12,246 bases of DNA, from positions 1-12,246 of the forward strand of contig JAIKYL010000116.1 of NCBI GenBank assembly GCA_024683255.1, read 5' to 3'. Positions within the stretch are counted from its first letter, which is position 1, and each line of letters opens with the position of its first letter. The notes beneath the pieces were generated by a model, which was not told the DNA's origin, did no database searches, and saw only the letters and a program-made list of their open reading frames with translations. This DNA comes from Bacteroidales bacterium (lineage in GTDB: Bacteria; Bacteroidota; Bacteroidia; Bacteroidales; UBA932). The position numbers and the translations under genes are program-made. Below are positions 6,759 through 12,246 of this stretch, piece after piece.

Positions 6759-8345
6759 ATGTCTTTCCGCCGTCTCATAACCGCCGCCTTTGTCCTGGCC
6801 CTGGCAGTATCCGCTGCCGGCCAGGACGGGGAGGGCGTACGCGACTACCGCCTGGCCAAGGAGGCCCTACCATGGGATCCCCTGTCCAATCCGGCCCTTA
6901 TGGACGCTTTCCTGGGGCGTCTGGCCATGGTGGAGTTGCAGTTCAATACGGGATTCGGCGGGCTCGCCTCCCTCACGGAATCGCCGGCCTGCTACTCGGC
7001 CGGAGCCGCCACGGAATCTTACTTCAGAGTGGGGGACAGGCTCACCTTTTACGGCCTCCTGAACTGGCAGTATTTCACTGGAAAGGACATGGGCGGACCG
7101 GTTCTCATGGATCCGTACTACAACCCTGTGAACTTCTATGAAAGTTCCACGGAGACCGTGGGAACCAGGAACCGGGAAAGGTACCGGCTCCAGGGAGGAC
7201 TGTCCTACCGCCTGGGCCGGAAATGGGCTCTTGGCGCAAATGTATCCTACACCGCAGCCGACCAGACCAAGGTGAAAGACCCCCGTTTCTCCAGCGTCTG
7301 GATGGACTTGGGGGTTGATGCCGGGGTGAGCTGGAAGCCCTCCGAAAACCTGACTGTGGGCGCTTCGCTGCAGTACAGGAACACCCTGGAAATGATTAAG
7401 GGCGGTATCTACGGCACCACCGACAAGCAGTATTTCATCCAAACCGACAAAGGCGCTTTCCTGGGTACGGTGGCCGAACTGGCCGGGGACTACAACTATA
7501 TCCCCGTATCCGAATTCCGGCCGATGGCCAACCAGTATTTCGGCGGCGCCCTGCAAATGGTACTTAAAGACCGTATATCGGCCGAAGCCTGGTTCCGGAC
7601 CCGGGACGGCTATTACGGCCGGCAGAGTTCCTCCACCGCCACCTTCTTCGAATTCGGCGGCTGGCAGGCGGGCCTACGGAGCGTACTGCTCCTGCCCTCC
7701 GGCAGTAACCTGCACCGTTTATCGGCCGATTTTTCGCTGGAGAAACTGGAAAACCGGGAGAATCAGTTCCGCTATGTCACGCCCACCGGACAAAGTACCG
7801 TGGTGGAATATACCGGGCAGAACAAAGTCCTGGACCGCCTGGACATGGCCGCCTCCCTGGACTATGCCTGGCATATGGGAACGGGCGGATACCGGCCGGA
7901 GTTCATCCTGGGTCTCAAGTTGGATGGGCGCAGCCGGAACCAGTCGGCCTCCATCTTCCCCCTTTCCCGCAGCCAGCGGATAACCACCTGGAGCGCTGAC
8001 CTGTACGGCCAGAAGAACTTCCATGCCGCGCAGTCGCTCTGGACCCTTGAGTTGCACGGCCTTGCCGCCGGCGGCTTCGGGAACTACCGGGAAGACAGCA
8101 ACGATTCCTCCGCCGTATCCACCGCCATCAAGAGCTTCGACACCTGGCTGGACCGGCAGGCCGAATATGAGACCGCCTTCCGCACCGGTGGAGGTATTGC
8201 TGTGGAATACAGTTTGTTCCAATGGAAAGCCGCTGTCCCTTACATCCGGATTTCAGAGAGTTTTCTCTTCCTCACTTCCGTTCCGCAGTACCTGGCCGGC
8301 CGCTGGCGGAACGTAGCCATGATCAGCGTCGGCTGCCACTTTTAA
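6759..8345 (+). CDS. DUF6850-family outer membrane beta-barrel protein
   Basis: This 528-residue protein has a Sec signal peptide (residues 1 to about 22, ending SAAGQ). It is then rich in alternating polar/hydrophobic strands with many Tyr, Gly and Trp residues and ends GCHF with a terminal Phe, as expected for an outer membrane barrel. The conserved N-terminal part of the mature chain, around KEALPWDPLSNPALMDAF, and LQFNTGFGG match my memory of DUF6850, a family found next to DUF4876 and TonB-dependent receptors in Bacteroidota. No enzyme motif is visible. It starts 4 bases after the DUF4876 stop, so it belongs to the same transcript. It may be a second pore or a scaffold for the receptor complex. 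The barrel prediction is firm; the family name is from memory. Confidence 0.75.
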   Translation: MSFRRLITAAFVLALAVSAAGQDGEGVRDYRLAKEALPWDPLSNPALMDAFLGRLAMVELQFNTGFGGLASLTESPACYSAGAATESYFRVGDRLTFYGLLNWQYFTGKDMGGPVLMDPYYNPVNFYESSTETVGTRNRERYRLQGGLSYRLGRKWALGANVSYTAADQTKVKDPRFSSVWMDLGVDAGVSWKPSENLTVGASLQYRNTLEMIKGGIYGTTDKQYFIQTDKGAFLGTVAELAGDYNYIPVSEFRPMANQYFGGALQMVLKDRISAEAWFRTRDGYYGRQSSSTATFFEFGGWQAGLRSVLLLPSGSNLHRLSADFSLEKLENRENQFRYVTPTGQSTVVEYTGQNKVLDRLDMAASLDYAWHMGTGGYRPEFILGLKLDGRSRNQSASIFPLSRSQRITTWSADLYGQKNFHAAQSLWTLELHGLAAGGFGNYREDSNDSSAVSTAIKSFDTWLDRQAEYETAFRTGGGIAVEYSLFQWKAAVPYIRISESFLFLTSVPQYLAGRWRNVAMISVGCHF

Positions 8346-8357
8346 TAACACCAGCAT

Positions 8358-11156
8358 ATGAGACGGCTCCTTTTCCTTCTGGCCGCCATCCTGCCCGGCA
8401 TCGCCCTGGCCCAACCCATCCATCCCGGTGCGGAGTTCCGCGTGGGACGGCTGGACAACGGTCTTACCTATTATCTGACCCACAGCGAGAATCCCCCGGG
8501 TTGCGCCGATTTCTATATTGCCCATAACGTAGGTGCCCTGCAGGAAGAAGACAACCAGGACGGCCTGGCCCATTTCCTGGAGCACATGGCCTTCAACGGA
8601 ACCCGGCATTACCCCGGCAACAGCATCCTCACCTTCCTGTCCAAGGAGGGTGTTCGCTTTGGCTATAACGTTAATGCCTACACCACCCGGCGGGAGACCG
8701 TCTACAATCTGTCATCTGTTCCGCTGGTGCGGGAATCCTTTGTGGATTCGGTGCTCCTGATCCTGCACGATTGGTCCTGCGACATCTCCTGCGAACCCCA
8801 GGCCCTGGACGACGAACGTGGCGTGATCAGCGAAGAATGGCGCATGCGGGACGACCCCCGGAGCCGTATTGCCCGCCTGCAAAACAACCTCATCTACAAA
8901 GGTGCCAAGCAGGCCAGGCGGAGCGTCATCGGCTCGCTGGATGTAATCAAGAACTTTAAACGGGAGGAGATCCTGGATTTCTACCACAAGTGGTACCGCC
9001 CGGACCTCCAGGCCATCATCATCGTGGGTGACTTTGATGTGGACGAGATGGAGAAGCGGGTGCAAAAGTCCTTTGCCGATATCCCCATGCCGGAAAATGC
9101 CCCGCAGAAAGAGACCTACTTCCCGTCGCACCTGGACGAACCCCTCTTTGAGGACATTGCCGACCCGCTCCTCAAATTCTACGCCCTCAAAATCTTCTTC
9201 AAGCAGCCTTATCCGGGCTGGGAAGAGCGATCTTCGGAAGAATTCTACCGGGACTGGTACTGCCGGAACATCGTTTCCTCCGTGCTGGCGGAACGCCTCA
9301 AAAAAGCCGCGCAGGAGAAGTCCTCCCCCGCCCGTTCGGCCGTCCTCACCACCAGCGAATACGAGCCGGATTATTTCCTCTCCCTGTTCACCGTAACGCC
9401 CAAGGACAAGGGGCTCATCGGCGAGTCGCTGGAATTCACTTACAGGGAAATCCGTCGGCTGTTACTGCATGGAATTAGCCCCGCGGAGTTTGAAGCCGCC
9501 AAGCTTTCCGTTGCCCAGCGCGCCCATCTGGACCGGCCGGTTGTGAGGGAAGACGTCAAGAGCGAGGAACTGGTGAAAAAAGCCATCGACCATTTCCTGC
9601 TCAACCGTCCGCTGGTGCACCCCGCCGACCTGCAGGAAATCCAGACACGGGTGCTGGGGGACATCGGCTATGAGGACATCGCCTCCTATCCGGAAAAGAT
9701 GTTCCGGGACAGCGAGATTATCTATTCCACCTGCTACAATACGGTGGAAGATCCAGGAATTGCACCCTCGCCGGAGCAGATGAAGGGGATTCTCGCGAAA
9801 GTGGATGCCGAGGAGATCGGCCCGGCATTCCTGGAATACAAAGCCCCGGACATGAGCGTCAATGCCCCCATGGGCAGCATCCTCAAGGTGATTCCCCAGA
9901 AAGGATATGAGCTCTGGGAGCTCTCCAACGGCGTAAAAGTATATTATAAAAAGGCCGATCCGGTGGCCTCCCATTACCACATGGCCGCCATCTGGCGATG
10001 GGATACCGGCGCAAAGAGCTACCGGGAAGACCTCATTACCCCTTCCCGGATTGCCGCCAGCTACCTGGGCGGAAACCTGGGCTTCCGGGGTGTGGAAAAG
10101 CAGGACTACAAGAACTATCCGGAACTGTCCGGTTTCAGCCTTACCATAAGCGCCCTCCGCACCAAGACAGCCATGACCGTTACGGCCGGAAAGGGGCGGG
10201 AAGAAGACGCCTTCAAAGCGGTTTACCTCACCCTCACTGAACCGTTCTTTGGCAAGCGGCTGGAAAAGACCAAGGAGAACGAGCTAAAGAGCATGGCGCG
10301 CAAAAAGAGCAACACCACACTCTTTGACGAGCGTTGCACGCGGGAAGTGTACGGCAACCATCCCTGGCTGCAGGTGGCGGATTCCGCCGCCGTGGAGGCC
10401 GTGGACATGGCGCTGGTGGAGGACGTGTTCCACCGGGCTTTTGGCGACTACAAGAACCTCTCCGTCTTTATCTGCAGCGACCAGGACCGCGCCACGGTGG
10501 AGGATTATGTTTGCCGATACGTGGCTTCGCTCCAGGGAGAATATCCGTATGAGAAGTCTAAGGTGAAAGCCCCCATGCCGCAGGTGAAAGGCACGCTCAC
10601 CATCACGGAAGAACACAAGCCGGAATCCGAACCCCTCACCAACATCTATTATGCATTCCTGCAGAAGGAAGAGGCAACAACGCGCAACATCGTCATCTCC
10701 GACTTCCTGGACTACATCCTCAGCGCCCGCTACCTGAACCTTATCCGCGAAGAGCGCGGCGGCGCCTACCATGTGGGCTACAGTACCGCCATTCCGGACC
10801 AGGCCGATGAACCCTGGCGCGGCATCGTACAGTTCAAGACCCGCCCGGAAATGGCCGACCTGCTGCTTCAGGACGTACAGGACGTGATGGACAAAATGTG
10901 TCAGGAAGGCCCCACACCGGAGGAAATGGACGTGGCCGCCAAATACATGATCAAGCGGCACGGAGAGATAGAAGACCGGGTGAAACGCAGCGTGGGCAAC
11001 CAGCTGGACCGCCTGGAAAGCACCGTCCTTTTGGGTCGGGACTATGACTTTGACTACGAAAAGATGATTGAAAGCATCGGCCCCAAAGACGTGCAGGAAA
11101 TGGCCCGCCATTTTGCCGCCGGAGATATCCTCAAAGAAATCTATACCGAAAAATGA
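8358..11156 (+). CDS. M16 zinc metalloprotease, two-domain PqqL/FusC type, exported
   Basis: This 932-residue protein is a periplasmic (or envelope) endopeptidase of the pitrilysin family. A Sec signal ends at about residue 19 (GIALAQ). The N-terminal half holds the inverted zinc motif H72-F-L-E75-H76, and the third ligand E153 lies exactly 76 residues after H76, as in pitrilysin; E75 is the general base. Around it, LQEEDN.DG.AHFLEHMAFNG and NVNAYT..ETVY closely resemble E. coli PqqL, which is about the same length and is related to the ferredoxin-cutting FusC. The C-terminal half starts near LSNGVKVYYKK (about 522) and lacks a zinc motif, but keeps the substrate-binding R797...Y804 pair in IREERGGAY. 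It follows the DUF6850 gene by 12 bases and overlaps the S46 gene. It probably cuts imported polypeptides; a general clean-up protease is the alternative. Confidence 0.93.
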   Translation: MRRLLFLLAAILPGIALAQPIHPGAEFRVGRLDNGLTYYLTHSENPPGCADFYIAHNVGALQEEDNQDGLAHFLEHMAFNGTRHYPGNSILTFLSKEGVRFGYNVNAYTTRRETVYNLSSVPLVRESFVDSVLLILHDWSCDISCEPQALDDERGVISEEWRMRDDPRSRIARLQNNLIYKGAKQARRSVIGSLDVIKNFKREEILDFYHKWYRPDLQAIIIVGDFDVDEMEKRVQKSFADIPMPENAPQKETYFPSHLDEPLFEDIADPLLKFYALKIFFKQPYPGWEERSSEEFYRDWYCRNIVSSVLAERLKKAAQEKSSPARSAVLTTSEYEPDYFLSLFTVTPKDKGLIGESLEFTYREIRRLLLHGISPAEFEAAKLSVAQRAHLDRPVVREDVKSEELVKKAIDHFLLNRPLVHPADLQEIQTRVLGDIGYEDIASYPEKMFRDSEIIYSTCYNTVEDPGIAPSPEQMKGILAKVDAEEIGPAFLEYKAPDMSVNAPMGSILKVIPQKGYELWELSNGVKVYYKKADPVASHYHMAAIWRWDTGAKSYREDLITPSRIAASYLGGNLGFRGVEKQDYKNYPELSGFSLTISALRTKTAMTVTAGKGREEDAFKAVYLTLTEPFFGKRLEKTKENELKSMARKKSNTTLFDERCTREVYGNHPWLQVADSAAVEAVDMALVEDVFHRAFGDYKNLSVFICSDQDRATVEDYVCRYVASLQGEYPYEKSKVKAPMPQVKGTLTITEEHKPESEPLTNIYYAFLQKEEATTRNIVISDFLDYILSARYLNLIREERGGAYHVGYSTAIPDQADEPWRGIVQFKTRPEMADLLLQDVQDVMDKMCQEGPTPEEMDVAAKYMIKRHGEIEDRVKRSVGNQLDRLESTVLLGRDYDFDYEKMIESIGPKDVQEMARHFAAGDILKEIYTEK

Positions 11157-12246
11157 AAAAATACCTCCTCTCCATAGCCCTCCTCCTGTGCCTCCTGCCG
11201 GGAGCCCGGGCCGATGAAGGCATGTGGCTCATCCAGTGCCTGGACAAAGCCCTGGAAAAGAACATGAAGGCCCGGGGCCTCAAGCTGGCCGCAAGGGAAA
11301 TTTACAATGAGGAAGCCGGCGGCCTGGCCGATGCCGTGGTCTCACTGGGCTTCTACTGCAGCGGCAGCATGATTTCCGACGAAGGCCTCCTCATCACCAA
11401 CCACCACTGCGCGTACAGCGACGTGGCGGGTATGTCCACCCCGGAACACAACTACCTGGAAGACGGTTTCTTTGCGCTCACCCGAGATCAGGAGATGCCC
11501 ATAAAGGGCCTGGAATTCTATTTCCTGAACAAAGTGCTGGATGTAACAAACGAGGTAAAAGCCCTCCAGGACAGCCTTAAGGCGCAAGGCGTACAGTTTG
11601 GCAGCCGGAGGATATCGTCCATTATGGAGAAGAAATATGCCGATCTGTCCGGCCTGGAAGCCGGACTGCAGGGGATGTGGGCCGGCACGGCCTACTACAT
11701 GTGCCTGTATACCAAGTATACCGACATCCGCCTGGTGGCCGCACCGCCGGTGAGCATCGCTTCCTTCGGTGGGGACGAGGACAACTGGGAATGGCCCCAG
11801 CACAAGGGAGACTTTGCCCTGTACCGCATCTACGACAACGGAGAGCCCCTGCATCCTAAGCGTCACCTGAACATTAGCCGGAAAGGCTATAAGGAAGGGG
11901 ATTTTGCCATGGTTATCGGCTATCCCGGACGTACTGCGCGTTATTCCAGCGCCGCAGAGATGGAGCAGACCATCAACGTGGAAAGGCCGGTTTCCAACCG
12001 CATGCGGGCCGCCCAGATGGAGATTATCCGCAAATGGATGGATGCCGATCCGGCCGTTCGCATGAAGTATTCGGAGACCTTCTTCAGCCTTAGCAACGTG
12101 GCCGAAAACAATGAAGGCGAAGAAGCTTGCATGCACCGTTTCCAGGTGGCCGAACGCCGCCGTGCCTGGGAACAGGGCCTTCGGAGCAACCCGGAAGACG
12201 CTAAGCTCCTGGACTTGCTGGATGCCGAATACGCCGCCATCTCCCA
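11153..12246 (+). CDS. S46-family dipeptidyl-peptidase (DPP7/DPP11-like), partial, 3' end beyond window
   Basis: The first 364 codons of an S46 serine exopeptidase, normally about 700 residues, which removes dipeptides from the N-terminus of oligopeptides in the periplasm. The ATG overlaps the M16 stop as ATGA, implying translational coupling. Residues 1-20 are a signal peptide (ending GARA), and the mature chain begins DEGMWL, the usual S46 start. Catalytic His85 sits in ITNHHC, and Asp220 in HKGDFALYRIY. N211-W212 in GGDEDNWEWP matches the free-amino-group binding residues of the family, and N315 may be the other one. The catalytic serine and the residue setting acidic versus hydrophobic preference lie beyond the window, so DPP7 and DPP11 cannot be told apart. 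CAYSDVAGMST replaces the more common CGY.AIQ-type stretch, suggesting a separate paralogue group. Confidence 0.92.
   Translation, partial: MKKYLLSIALLLCLLPGARADEGMWLIQCLDKALEKNMKARGLKLAAREIYNEEAGGLADAVVSLGFYCSGSMISDEGLLITNHHCAYSDVAGMSTPEHNYLEDGFFALTRDQEMPIKGLEFYFLNKVLDVTNEVKALQDSLKAQGVQFGSRRISSIMEKKYADLSGLEAGLQGMWAGTAYYMCLYTKYTDIRLVAAPPVSIASFGGDEDNWEWPQHKGDFALYRIYDNGEPLHPKRHLNISRKGYKEGDFAMVIGYPGRTARYSSAAEMEQTINVERPVSNRMRAAQMEIIRKWMDADPAVRMKYSETFFSLSNVAENNEGEEACMHRFQVAERRRAWEQGLRSNPEDAKLLDLLDAEYAAIS

Overview
The window looks like a chromosomal piece of a Bacteroidota bacterium, most likely order Bacteroidales. Three things support this: Bacteroidota-type L3, L4, L23 and L2 sequences; promoter boxes of the Bacteroidota form TAnnTTTG; and a cell-envelope gene set (TonB-dependent receptor with a carboxypeptidase-regulatory-like N-terminal domain, DUF4876 lipoprotein, DUF6850 barrel, S46 dipeptidyl-peptidase) that is typical of this phylum. 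Coding DNA is GC-rich with many GCC and CTG codons, while the one real intergenic region is AT-rich. Genus cannot be told from the sequence alone.

Left part (1-2201, minus strand): the head of the S10 ribosomal protein cluster, read right to left as rplC, rplD, rplW and rplB. rplB is cut by the window edge. The genes are 3 to 16 bases apart. A good promoter and a short stem-loop lie just upstream of rplC. rpsJ, which usually precedes rplC, is absent here.

Middle (2202-2458): a 257-base divergent intergenic region. It carries the minus-strand promoter for the ribosomal genes, a perfect 10-bp inverted repeat, and a TAnnTTTG box reading the other way.

Right part (2459-12246, plus strand): five tightly packed genes with gaps of 12, 4 and 12 bases and then a 4-base overlap, so very probably one operon. 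They encode a TonB-dependent receptor, a DUF4876 surface-type lipoprotein, a DUF6850 outer membrane barrel, a two-domain M16 zinc protease of the PqqL/FusC type, and an S46 dipeptidyl-peptidase cut by the right edge. Every product has a Sec or lipoprotein signal. My inference is an envelope system that captures a polypeptide or peptide-bound ligand at the surface, brings it through the receptor, cuts it with the M16 protease and trims it to dipeptides with S46. The receptor plus PqqL/FusC-type protease pairing recalls the Fus ferredoxin-import logic of Pectobacterium, but the substrate here is unknown. No tRNA, rRNA, CRISPR array, insertion sequence or intrinsic terminator was found.
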